Origin: Bacteroidota bacterium
GTDB lineage: Bacteria; Bacteroidota; Bacteroidia; Bacteroidales; Paludibacteraceae
Reading direction: 5' to 3'
NCBI GenBank assembly: GCA_023391625.1
Contig: JAEWAN010000025.1
Location: 51,165 to 115,164, forward strand
Length of the DNA stretch: 64,000 bases
Of this stretch, positions 8,554 to 16,574 are shown one piece after another; within the stretch, counting starts at the first letter, position 1; each line of letters opens with the position of its first letter. The notes under the pieces are model-generated. The model ran no database searches and was not told the DNA's origin. It worked only from the letters and a program-made list of their open reading frames with translations. The position numbers were made by a program, and so were the translations under genes.

Positions 8554-9051
8554 ATGAAAAAGATTTGTTACATTTTGCCGTTTTTATTTGTTCTTGTTTG
8601 CTGTACTTCCGTAAAGCATTCAATGGAGAATAGGGCTTTTATTCCATTGCCTATTCCAATAAATCTGAAATATTATGCTTATATAGATGATATGCATTTT
8701 AATATAAGGGATAGTGTCTTTTGGGAGTATTATTACAAAGATGTAGATTTGAAAAGTTTTCGAGAGTTTGAACTTATAGACATGGTATCAGAAGTATATA
8801 TGCTCAAACGGTATTGTATCGAAGCGAGTGAACAGTTTCGTACTATAAATAGGCGAATTTCGCGTTTGTTTCTTGATGAAGTTATCGAAAATCCTAAACA
8901 TCATATTGTATTAGAGTATTACTTGAACAATAACAGAATAAGTTCTAAATACGAGGCTTTTAAACTTGCTACCTTAGACGAAAAATTAGATGATATTGTA
9001 ATTGATATTTCTGAATCACGGGATACTTGCAAAGTAAATATAGTATGGTAA
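8554..9051 (+). CDS. Small lipoprotein, probable immunity to the HEIGE tip
   Basis: 165 residues. The N-terminus MKKICYILPFLFVLVCC is a type II signal with two adjacent cysteines; lipidation at Cys16 or 17 is expected. The rest is charged, with a helix-rich middle (DMVSEVYMLKRYCIEASEQF) and no known domain. It starts directly after the stop of the HEIGE tip fragment, which suggests a toxin-immunity pair acting in the periplasm. That role is inferred from position only. Confidence 0.6.
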   Translation: MKKICYILPFLFVLVCCTSVKHSMENRAFIPLPIPINLKYYAYIDDMHFNIRDSVFWEYYYKDVDLKSFREFELIDMVSEVYMLKRYCIEASEQFRTINRRISRLFLDEVIENPKHHIVLEYYLNNNRISSKYEAFKLATLDEKLDDIVIDISESRDTCKVNIVW

Positions 9052-9230
9052 TTTCTTTTATTGTCACGGGTTCGTAATCCTTGTTAACAGTGTAAACTAA
9101 AGAAGTTTCCGGAGGAATATTAAAAAGTCAGAATGGAGCTACCAAAGGGTTAAAGGGCAATTAAACATAAGTAAGTTATCTCTGTGGTGCATGCTGACAA
9201 TTACGATATTATTAGATAGCATATAATGTT

Positions 9231-9680
9231 ATGAAGAAGATAATTTTAATAAAAATGACAGTACTATTTTTTCTATGTACAAATGTTTATTGTCAGAATA
9301 AGGATATAGAATATGTTGATATCGACTCCTTATTTTTATCTCATTTTTTATCATTAGACAAAAACATAGAATGCGATAGTCATGAAGTATTTGTTCCACA
9401 GAATGATCGTGATTTTATTTATGTAGTAAGTTATTTATCTGGTATTCCATTTACATTACATTCTTATTCGGGACATCCCATATTAAATAGGAAAAAATTA
9501 TTAGAATATAAGGAATGGTATTTTCAATATAAACAAAAAATAAAATGTAAGTCCTATTTTAAAGTCTTGAATTTGTTAGAGGAGATTACAAAAATAAATG
9601 CTTCTATTACAGAAGAACAAGATTTTAATGAAAAAATGGATGAAGTGATGAAAGAACTAGAAAAATGTAAAATAGAATAA
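9231..9680 (+). CDS. Secreted hypothetical protein, immunity-like
   Basis: 149 residues with a clear signal peptide (MKKIILIKMTVLFFLCTNVY, cleavage near CQN). The mature part is acidic with SLFLSHFLSLDKNIE and a C-terminal coiled-coil-like stretch (EEQDFNEKMDEVMKELEK). No family recognised. It stands alone between two tip remnants and is closed by a strong terminator, so it may be a survivor of a lost toxin-immunity pair. Confidence 0.6.
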   Translation: MKKIILIKMTVLFFLCTNVYCQNKDIEYVDIDSLFLSHFLSLDKNIECDSHEVFVPQNDRDFIYVVSYLSGIPFTLHSYSGHPILNRKKLLEYKEWYFQYKQKIKCKSYFKVLNLLEEITKINASITEEQDFNEKMDEVMKELEKCKIE

Positions 9681-9723
9681 TTTTCATTTTCTTCTTTTTC
9701 ACTTGAAAGAAGAAAATGAAAAT
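9680..9723. terminator. Strong hairpin terminator, 18-bp perfect arms
   Basis: Arms 9680-9697 and 9706-9723 pair perfectly around an 8-base loop. It begins at the stop codon of the secreted protein at 9231 and ends the unit before the orphan RHS core. Confidence 0.75.
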
Positions 9724-9735
9724 ATATAGTCGTAT

Positions 9736-10609
9736 TATAAATTTGAAGGAAAAGAATTTATCAAAGACCGTGGGTGTGATAGCTCTGATTATCAAGTCCG
9801 TCAGATGTGTCTGGCTATTACGCGGTTTACAACAGTAGACCCGATGGCGGAGAAGTATTATTCGGTTAGTCCGTATGTGTATTGTGGAAATAATCCTATT
9901 CGTAATATAGATCCTACAGGAATGGTGTTTACCTAGAATGCTTTACAGTTTGTTTCTGTATTATTGGATTATATTGATAATAGGCAAATCTTATAATACA
10001 AAGAAAATTGTAAATTATCAAGCTAAAATAGATAGAGGGGGGCTTTCTGATAAACGTGTTCAGTCTTTACAAAACAGGATAAATAGATTGAATGATAATA
10101 GTAGTATGTTGGATGAAGTGAGGACAGAAATAAATGTGTTAGATAAGTCTGACCAGGTTTATGATATACAGACAAATGACTCTTGGAATATCTTGGGGGT
10201 AGAATATAGAGGAGGAAGTGAAATTGATGGATCAACAGGAATTTTTAAGATGGAAGTTCCTTCTTTGTATACTTTGCCTTTATTTGCCCATGAATTAAAA
10301 CATGCCTATCAATTTGAAATAGGAGAATATAGTTCTGGGCGTAATAGAAATGGGGCTCCTTTCTATGATCAGACAGATGAATTAGCTGCATATGAAAGAG
10401 GTGCTTTATTTGGAGGAGATATTCGGACTGCAGTTTCAATAGCAAATGATCCTATTTATCAAAGTTTACAGCTTGGACCTGTAGATATAACAATCTGGCC
10501 TTCTAGTATATATAGTAATCCTGCAGTATTACAGAGATTGGCGGATCAGTTAAAATCAGCTTTTCGTGTGAATGGTGTAACATATATAGGAAAGGACTTG
10601 AAAAAATGA
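9736..10609 (+). pseudogene. Orphan RHS core plus zinc-peptidase tip, broken by a stop and a frameshift
   Basis: Frame 9736 reads YKFEGKEFIKDRG, RFTTVDPMAEKYYSVSPY and NNPIRNIDPTG, the end of an RHS core parallel to residues 1020-1083 of the protein at 482. A stop at 9934 follows. A frame change near 9975 leads into the long ORF that continues to 10609 with QAKIDRGGLSDKRVQSLQNR and YDIQTNDSW. The peptidase part has PLFAHELKHAYQFEIGE (HExxH) followed by FYDQTDELAAYERGALFG, where DE would be the third ligand. This tip type is common in Bacteroidales RHS proteins. With no upstream cage it is an orphan cassette. Its stop overlaps the next start by four bases. Confidence 0.65.
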
Positions 10610-11052
10610 AAAGATATTTATTATTTATTTTATGTTGTTTTTATTTGTTCTGCCATGTTCAATGTGAGGGAAGGTTGCCTTTTATTGCAATTTATTCAAA
10701 TGAGGCAAAAGGAAGGATACCGCCTACTTATTTGATAATAAGAAGTTCTCCTGATATTTTTGAAATGTATATGCCTTCTATTTCAGAATCTGTTTTTGGT
10801 ATTTGGAATTATACAAATGATACATTGTTTTTATTTCCACAATATGACTGCAATGTGAGAGAAAGTAGGGTTATTGTGAAACCTCTTATTCATAAAGAGT
10901 ATGAAACTATTGTATCTATACCTCAAAAATATGTTTTGAAGCAGGATAGTTTGATTGATAAAACGGATTACAGTGTGATTTTTACAGATCTTGAATGTTT
11001 TTCTGAGAATTTCTTTTCATTGTTTAACGAGACATATGTGAGAGTCAAGTAG
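10606..11052 (+). CDS. Secreted immunity-like protein, LIDKTDY family
   Basis: 148 residues with a signal peptide (MKRYLLFILCCFYLFC). The mature part has YLIIRSSPDIFEMYMPS, GIWNYTNDTLFLFPQYD and DSLIDKTDYS. It overlaps the peptidase tip by ATGA, so the two were co-translated, which argues for an immunity role against the zinc-peptidase tip in the periplasm. The β-rich pattern (short IWxxTxDTLxLxPQY blocks) suggests a lipocalin-like or similar barrel, but I do not recognise a named family. A paralog lies at 11119 and a ruin at 7180. Confidence 0.65.
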   Translation: MKRYLLFILCCFYLFCHVQCEGRLPFIAIYSNEAKGRIPPTYLIIRSSPDIFEMYMPSISESVFGIWNYTNDTLFLFPQYDCNVRESRVIVKPLIHKEYETIVSIPQKYVLKQDSLIDKTDYSVIFTDLECFSENFFSLFNETYVRVK

Positions 11053-11118
11053 AGTTTTTGATAAATATTAATGTGATATTGCTAGATCATTATTAATGAA
11101 AAAAGAAAAATATAGATA

Positions 11119-11546
11119 ATGAAAAAAAATATATATATATCATTTTCTTTTGTTGTTTAACAGCTTCATGTCAGTTGTCTAAGAATGTGAGCCTACCTTT
11201 TATTGGTTTGTATTCAAATCAAAATAATTATTTAATAATAAGGAGTTCTCCAGAGGTGTTTGAGTTTTATATGCCTAATTTTTCAGAGGGAATATGGGGT
11301 AAGTGGCATGTACAAGATGATACACTATATTTAATTCCTCAATATGAATATTTCTTAGAAAAGGATTTGGTAGTAAATGATATAACGGAGTTGGAAAAGC
11401 TTAATATGAAGAGTGTCACGAGAAAATTTGTTTTTAAGAGAAAGAAGTTGATAGATAAGACTGATTATAGCCCTTTTTTACCAAATTGGTGCTTTGAAGA
11501 AATTCCTATGTTAAAGAATAAGGAATATATATTGCAGCAGGAATAG
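11119..11546 (+). pseudogene. Second LIDKTDY lipoprotein, out of frame at an A8 tract
   Basis: ATG 11119 is followed by eight As and a TA-repeat; this frame stops after 13 codons. The other frame gives KKYIYIIFFCCLTASCQLS, a good lipoprotein signal with lipobox TASC, then SLPFIGLYSN, YLIIRSSPEVFEFYMPN, GIWGKWHVQDDTLYLIPQYE and KLIDKTDYSPF to 11546. Nine (or six) As would restore the gene. Without the shift only a TTG start at 11175 would remain, without a signal. This is either an off-state of a phase-variable lipoprotein or simple decay. Confidence 0.6.
11120..11140 (+). repeat. A8 tract followed by a TA dinucleotide run at the start of a gene
   Basis: Eight As directly after ATG (11122-11129) and then (TA)n to 11140. 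Both are slippage-prone, and together they decide whether the signal peptide is in frame with the body. Confidence 0.7.
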
Positions 11547-11661
11547 AAATAGTAATATTGAGATGGTTCGTGAATGTCTTTTCTAGAAATGTGATTTGTT
11601 GTTATATGGAGAATGGGTGTTTTGCTATTGTTTAGATGATTGGGTGCTATAAGTATAGCAT

Positions 11662-12216
11662 ATGGCAAATGGACAGAGTTTTGGCCAAATAGTGTCAAAT
11701 ATGTATTATACAAGCGTTGGAGCTTCTTTTGTGACCGGAGCATTAGTTATGCCGGGGATATCAACCGGAGCAAAGGCTGCTACAGCCAGTGCTATTGCTA
11801 TTGATGTGGCAGTAGATGCTAATGTAAAACGTGAAGTTTATAGCATTGGCGGTGTGATCGGAGAATACAAGCCACTTAATAATGCCACTATAGATACAGT
11901 ATCTTCGGTTGTACTTAGGAAAGTAGTGAATAATGTGACTTCAGGTATTAATAAAGCTATTAGTTCTGATTTGGGCTCGAGTACGGCGGTGATACTTATA
12001 AAAGAAACAAAATCTACACTGAAGCAGATACAAGTAACAGCAAGCAGTACAGTTATTCAAACAGGGGCAAATGCAGTCGCTGATTATGTAGGAGGAGTTG
12101 TTGGTGGACAGGTTAATGAAGTGGTCGGAATAAGTTCTACGCCAAGAGTCCCAGCTCCACTTAAGGACTCTAATGTTCAGCTCAATGAGGCCGTATACAA
12201 CAATCTATTTATTTAA
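11662..12216 (+). CDS. Orphan Gly/Ala-rich RHS tip
   Basis: 184 residues with no signal peptide and no RHS core. SFGQIVSNMYYTSVGASFV, GALVMPGISTGAKAA and a C-terminal NAVADYVGGVVGGQ are the pattern of hydrophobic Gly/Ala-rich tips that follow the RHS core in Bacteroidales proteins, and the composition matches the tip of the protein at 482. The in-frame stop at 11656 shows it is cut from its carrier. It is followed after 10 bases by a DUF3592-like gene. It might serve as a reservoir for recombination onto the main RHS gene; this is inference. Confidence 0.5.
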   Translation: MANGQSFGQIVSNMYYTSVGASFVTGALVMPGISTGAKAATASAIAIDVAVDANVKREVYSIGGVIGEYKPLNNATIDTVSSVVLRKVVNNVTSGINKAISSDLGSSTAVILIKETKSTLKQIQVTASSTVIQTGANAVADYVGGVVGGQVNEVVGISSTPRVPAPLKDSNVQLNEAVYNNLFI

Positions 12217-12226
12217 TATCTCCAAA

Positions 12227-12551
12227 ATGAAAAAAAAGGAAAATATTATTATTTATTTGTTCTTTATTATTTGGAATAATGTTTCTTTTCTATGTGTTGA
12301 AAGAAAGATATATTAAGGATCAATCTCTAGATGAAAATTTAGAATATTCTAATGCAGTCATAGTTAAGTTTTATTTAGGGATGAGAGCAAGGCACCGTCT
12401 TGATTATAAATTTTTCGTAGAAAAAAAAGAATATACAGGTAGTGGAACGTATTATCCTACAAGTGATACATTTTCAGTAGGCGATACCATTGTTATAGTT
12501 TATGATAAGACGAATCCAGATAACAACATGTCTGAAAGAGACTACTATTAG
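12227..12551 (+). pseudogene. DUF3592-like small membrane-anchored protein, out of frame at an A8 tract
   Basis: ATG 12227 plus eight As and GG puts the gene out of frame; with seven As it would read MKKRKILLFICSLLFGIMFL, one membrane anchor, then VIVKFYLGMRARHRLDYKFF and FSVGDTIVIVYDKTNPDN. The GDxxxVxYDxxNP ending is the DUF3592 pattern, frequent among small Bacteroidales proteins beside RHS tips. An internal ATG at 12279 gives a 90-residue product without most of the anchor. This is the second gene here with an out-of-frame A8 right after ATG. Confidence 0.6.
12230..12237 (+). repeat. A8 homopolymer after start codon
   Basis: Eight As follow ATG 12227; seven would keep the gene in frame. 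Candidate slippage site. Confidence 0.65.
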
Positions 12552-12704
12552 ATAATAGTTCAGTTAAAGCACAAAAAGTTTTATAGGTTGTATTTTTATT
12601 ATTGTTGTTTTGTAGAAGAAGTGAAAATTGATTTAAAAAACTATTGAATTACAGAATTTTTTTTGTTTGATTCATTCTTACGTTAAAAATATTGTTTTCA
12701 GTTG

Positions 12705-12998
12705 ACTTTAAATGGTATCTTCAAATTACCAGGAGGTGCAGGTAGCGCGATAAAAACAATTTGTGGAGTTGACGTTAGATTTAGATGCGGTAAAAGCGGT
12801 CAATAAGGGGAGGATACAGCAAAAGCCGTAGATAAGACAGTTGAAACTTTTCGTGTTGCTAAACGTGAAGTTCTGGAAGATGAAGGAGTTCCAACAAGTC
12901 AGCAGCCAAAGTCTCATTTATCCATGTTAAGTTGTGGAATGCTATGCTTATGTGGTGCTTTATTTTGTAAAATGTTAATCCAATCACTTGTAATATAA
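12705..12998 (+). pseudogene. RHS tip remnant with VLEDEGVPTSQQPKS linker
   Basis: One frame reads TLNGIFKLPGGAGSAI, a stop at the TAA near 12807, then DTAKAVDKTVETFRVAKREV and LEDEGVPTSQQPKS before turning into unrelated hydrophobic sequence that ends at 12998. The AKAVDK spacer and the VLxDxGxPTSQQPxS phrase are what I know from the segment just ahead of HNH/EndoVII-like nuclease tips. The nuclease itself is missing. A nonsense codon and loss of the 3' end make it a ruin. Confidence 0.45.
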
Positions 12999-13090
12999 AT
13001 AAGTGATTGCTGAAGTAGGGGTTAATGTGCAAGAGGTGTTTGTTATAGGAAGTATCTTGTATTTCGTAGGTAGAAAAGAATATTTAATAA

Positions 13091-13251
13091 CTGAGCAATA
13101 ATTGTGGAACTTTTGCGGCAGATGTTGTCAAACAAGACCTAGAGTAAAGAAACAAGCACCAACAATCATTGGTCCAAGGCCTAATAGTATGGTAAAGGAA
13201 TATCAGGACAAACTCAAGCCTATTAATTACGACTTAAAGATTAAAAAATAG
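13091..13251 (+). pseudogene. C-terminal end of a cysteine-type tip, one-base frameshift
   Basis: LSNNCGTFAADVVKQD is read from 13091; after a one-base loss near 13138 the next frame gives RVKKQAPTIIGPRPNSMV, KEYQDKLKPINYDLKIKK and a stop at 13251. NNCGTFAxDxL resembles the conserved end of papain-fold (NlpC/P60 or CHAP-like) tips, though the Cys may not be catalytic. The N-terminal half is not recognisable. The next gene begins 11 bases downstream and encodes a membrane protein that may be its immunity. Confidence 0.4.
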
Positions 13252-13262
13252 AATGAGAAAAT

Positions 13263-13580
13263 ATGATGGACGAAAAATATATATCGGGATTAGAGTTGAT
13301 ATGGATACAATTTTTGTTAGGTTCAGTAGTCTATTTAGTTGGTAGTATTGTATTCTTTTTTGTCTTACGAAAGGTCGGTATTAGCAAGTATAAAAAAATA
13401 ATGCTATTACTATCGCAGTTCTGTATCTCAGTTATTTTATCATTTGTCATTTGGGGTATTTGGACTTTGAATATTGATATAATGATTTTTGAATTTATTA
13501 ATTTACCCGCTTTGATAGCCGAATGTGTAACAATCCCAATAATGTTATATGTTTTAAGATGGTTGAAGAAAGAAAATTAA
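13263..13580 (+). CDS. Small membrane protein, probable immunity
   Basis: 105 residues with about four membrane spans (LLGSVVYLVGSIVFFFVL, LLLSQFCISVILSFVIWGIW, a C-terminal LPALIAECVTIPIMLYVL). Begins ATGATG. It follows the cysteine-type tip remnant at once, the spacing of toxin and immunity genes. Membrane immunity proteins usually meet toxins that act on the envelope or cross it. No family recognised. Confidence 0.55.
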   Translation: MMDEKYISGLELIWIQFLLGSVVYLVGSIVFFFVLRKVGISKYKKIMLLLSQFCISVILSFVIWGIWTLNIDIMIFEFINLPALIAECVTIPIMLYVLRWLKKEN

Positions 13581-13625
13581 TATTAGTGCTTACAGAGTAT
13601 GAGGGTAAAAGTTTAAATACAATAA

Positions 13626-13922
13626 ATTCGCAGTAAGAAATTTGTTTGTTTTTTAGCTTTTGTTGAATTCACCTTATTGTTGTATTATGATAATCGGATA
13701 GGAGATAAGGTGGTAAAATCGAAAGTTATTTTAGTAGGGAAATCAGAAGAAATAATTCTTATGCTTGTATTAATTTATTTGTTGAGCTTATCAATTACTT
13801 TCATCGTTTTTTGCCGTTTGTTTGAGTTGCAATTTGATTATTCACTAGAAACAGTTAACAGCTCCGCAAAATATGGATTTTGTTTTTTCGAGGATGAAGT
13901 GACTTTGTTGTTAAAAAAATGA
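13626..13922 (+). pseudogene. Membrane protein fragment without a clear start
   Basis: An open frame KKFVCFLAFVEFTLLLYYDN continues with VKSKVILVGKSEEI, a span LMLVLIYLLSLSITFIVFC and a short polar tail to 13922. No ATG precedes the first span; the only choices are ATT 13626 or TTG 13677. It may be a truncated immunity-like membrane protein. Low similarity to anything known to me. Confidence 0.3.
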
Positions 13923-14029
13923 GGTAACAATTTTGCCTTTTTGCTGTCCATTATGGTTGGCGTGTAGGTAGTAGTGGTATTGTCACAATATACTTTTTTA
14001 CAATTGTTGTTTAATTTAAAAACAATGAG

Positions 14030-14590
14030 ATGAGGAGAAAGATATTTGTTGTATTTATTATGTTCGCGAGTTTAAATATCTATTCGCAAGATAGAGATGT
14101 TTATAATGAGTTGATAGACTCTGCTTTAGTTTCGATGGGGCGTATCATTGAGACTGATCTTGTGCAAGACAGCATTGTTATTCCACCTAATTCGAGTATA
14201 GGACTCGGTCATGCGTTTGTATTTCAGGTTATTTTTGATTCTAAAACTTCTTGGCTGCTGACACTTCAAAACGCAACTGAATCGTTACATAGTAAATTTG
14301 GTAAGCAATATAGACCTTTTAATGTGAGAAAGAATCTTAATTATTATCTTTTTATGGATTATGTTCGGGAACATGAGAAATTTCCATGTGAGATATTTGA
14401 ACGTCTTTATTATGATTATAGATTTTTTCTTATAACATCTAAAAAAGACGCAGTGGATCAGGTTATAGCTGTACATGGTGAATATAAATTCATTATATCA
14501 GAGGATGATGTGTTTGAGGTTGTGGATAAGAAAATAGAAATTTGGAAGGGAGAAGAAGAGATAATCAGTAAATATAATTCTGTTTTCTAA
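14030..14590 (+). CDS. Secreted hypothetical protein, immunity-like
   Basis: 186 residues with signal peptide MRRKIFVVFIMFASLNIYSQ (cleavage after SQ or before). The mature part carries IGLGHAFVFQVIFDSKTSW and a charged C-terminus (FEVVDKKIEIWKGEEEII). No family recognised. It lies in the RHS debris field and shares its A+T-rich composition, so an immunity origin is plausible. Confidence 0.6.
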   Translation: MRRKIFVVFIMFASLNIYSQDRDVYNELIDSALVSMGRIIETDLVQDSIVIPPNSSIGLGHAFVFQVIFDSKTSWLLTLQNATESLHSKFGKQYRPFNVRKNLNYYLFMDYVREHEKFPCEIFERLYYDYRFFLITSKKDAVDQVIAVHGEYKFIISEDDVFEVVDKKIEIWKGEEEIISKYNSVF

Positions 14591-14676
14591 TGGTATGACT
14601 CTGAGAGTGTAAGTCTCGAAAGTGGAGTGAAGTAATATTTTATCTTGCGTAGTGATTTTTTAAAAGAGTATTTTAT

Positions 14677-15105
14677 ATGAAAGAGAATTTTTTACTCTTA
14701 TTGATTTTGCTGTTTACATCATGTGCTACTTATTATATTCCGGTAGACAGTTTTAAAGAACAGTTTTCTGGAATTGATTCTACTAAGTTGATAGAGGTTA
14801 CTGTGATAGGCCCAGGTGCTATATTACAGCGTTATCTTGCGAATCCTATTACAATGATTCATTGTGTGGATAAAAACGGTGAACCTCATCAGTTAAGAAA
14901 TAGTCCGTCTATAGAAACTCGGTTTACTTATGGATATAAAAATAAGAGGGCGGTTCTCTATTTTGATAGAATATATGTTGACTCTGTCGCTATAACAGGA
15001 GTTCAATCGAGGTTTGTGGAGTTAGGTAAAACGATTCCTCTTGATAGTATTACAAAAATAGAAATTCAGGATGGGAAAAAAGATTTCAAATATACGCTTC
15101 AGTAG
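14677..15105 (+). CDS. Small lipoprotein of unknown function
   Basis: 142 residues. MKENFLLLLILLFTSCATYY has lipobox FTSC, so Cys16 is expected to be lipidated. VDSFKEQFSGIDST and VTVIGPGA are followed by a β-rich body ending LDSITKIEIQDGKKDFKY. I have seen comparable short lipoproteins scattered through Bacteroidales genomes, with no assigned role. It is the last gene of the accessory island. Confidence 0.65.
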   Translation: MKENFLLLLILLFTSCATYYIPVDSFKEQFSGIDSTKLIEVTVIGPGAILQRYLANPITMIHCVDKNGEPHQLRNSPSIETRFTYGYKNKRAVLYFDRIYVDSVAITGVQSRFVELGKTIPLDSITKIEIQDGKKDFKYTLQ

Positions 15106-15459
15106 TTATTGATTGGCAGGAGGTTGTGTAAAGTGTAATTTGTTTTTAATGAAGTTTCGCTTTATAACAGTCTGAACGATATTATTTATAAAAGGAAATA
15201 AAGCTACCTTTTAAAGATTTTTCCACAGTTTTGTTTTTGCATCTGTTATTTATTTCTTAGCATCGGATTGTATTAAGTTTGTTGTTTTGAAATAATAGAA
15301 TGATTTGGATAGGAAGAAAATTATTCCGTGTTTTGGGAGATGCCGCTTGATTTAAGTCTACATTTTTTATAGAAAATGTAAATACGGTTTTTAAAAGGAA
15401 CTATTTTAGAATAATTCCTAAAAAAAAATCCTATTAAATCTATTTTTGATTTATATTCG
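15106..15459. other. Gene-poor boundary between island and core
   Basis: No ORF or RNA structure is supported. It is A+T-rich with poly-A and poly-T runs. The composition changes toward the core from metF onward. Confidence 0.5.
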
Positions 15460-15467
15460 TATTTTTG
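15460..15467 (+). promoter_or_regulatory. -7 element (TATTTTTG) of metF
   Basis: Matches the Bacteroidetes TAnnTTTG box 20 bases before the metF ATG. The nearest upstream TTTG (15445) is only 11 bases away, so no standard -33 partner is seen. Confidence 0.45.
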
Positions 15468-15487
15468 TCCTAAAATAGGTATAGTAT

Positions 15488-16435
15488 ATGAGCGTTATAG
15501 ATAGAATAAACAATACGAAATCCACTGCATTTTCGTTTGAATTGTTGCCTCCGTTGAAAGGGAATGGTATTGAGACTGTTTACAAAACGATTGATACGTT
15601 GCGTGAGTTTGACCCGAAATACATTAACATTACTACCCACCGGAGTGAAATGGTGTATAAAGAGATGCCGAACGGGTTGTTTGAGCGGGTATCTGAGCGC
15701 CATCGTCCCGGAACGGTGGCGGTAGCTGCTGCCATACAGAATAAGTATCAGATTCCAGTGGTGCCTCATATTATTTGCAGTGGTTTTACTAAAAGTGAAA
15801 CGGAATATGCGCTGATTGATTTGCAATTTCTGGGGATTACGGATTTATTATTGCTGAGGGGAGATAAAGCAAAGCATGAAAAATCTTTTGTTCCTACCGG
15901 ACATATTCACGCCACAGAACTGCAGGAACAGGTAAACCTTTTTAATGAGGGCATGTTTTTGGACGGAACGAAGATGAAAGGTTCTATAAAGCCTTTTAGT
16001 TACGGAATGGCATGCTATCCGGAGAAACATGAAGAAGCGCCTAACCTGGAATCAGATTTGTTTTATGCCAAACAAAAGGTTGCTAATGGGGCACAGTACC
16101 TGGTTACACAAATGTTTTTTGATAATACGAAGTATTATGAATTTGTGGAAAAGTGTCGTGCCAATGGAATTAATGTGCCGATTATACCCGGTATTAAGCC
16201 GGTGACAGTCAGAAATCAGTTGACGGTATTGCCTAAAATATTCCATACGGATATTCCTGAGGCGTTTGCCTGTGAATTGAGAAAGTGCAAAACGGACGAA
16301 GAGGCTGCGGAAGTTGGTGTGGAATGGGCTATCGGACAGGCTAAAGACTTGATAGCGCACGGGGTGCACAGTATTCATTTTTATAGTCTGATGGCAACTC
16401 AAAGTGTGAAGCGGGTGGCTCAGGCTGTTTATTGA
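15488..16435 (+). CDS. metF: Methylenetetrahydrofolate reductase
   Basis: 315 residues, the full bacterial MetF length. It reduces 5,10-methylene-THF to 5-methyl-THF with FAD, feeding methionine synthesis, in the cytosol. FSFELLPP at residues 15-22 carries the catalytic Glu region, LLLLRGD near 120 and YLVTQMFFD near 203 are family signatures, and HFYSLM near the end closes the TIM barrel. It stands as a single gene with its own promoter and is the first core gene after the RHS island. Confidence 0.95.
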   Translation: MSVIDRINNTKSTAFSFELLPPLKGNGIETVYKTIDTLREFDPKYINITTHRSEMVYKEMPNGLFERVSERHRPGTVAVAAAIQNKYQIPVVPHIICSGFTKSETEYALIDLQFLGITDLLLLRGDKAKHEKSFVPTGHIHATELQEQVNLFNEGMFLDGTKMKGSIKPFSYGMACYPEKHEEAPNLESDLFYAKQKVANGAQYLVTQMFFDNTKYYEFVEKCRANGINVPIIPGIKPVTVRNQLTVLPKIFHTDIPEAFACELRKCKTDEEAAEVGVEWAIGQAKDLIAHGVHSIHFYSLMATQSVKRVAQAVY

Positions 16436-16535
16436 CGATATTGTGAGGTTCTTTTTGGAAAGATGATTTTTTGTTCCCAGAAAAGGGAGGATGTTATAAA
16501 GCAACCTCGTTTTTATTTATAATATAGTTTTAATT

Positions 16536-16560
16536 TAAGGGACTGATTGTAGTTCCCTTA
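16536..16560. terminator. Small hairpin after metF
   Basis: TAAGGGA (16536-16542) pairs with TCCCTTA (16554-16560) over an 11-base loop. No long T-run follows, so it may instead be an mRNA leader structure of the next gene. Confidence 0.35.
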
Positions 16561-16574
16561 TTACAATAAAGATT

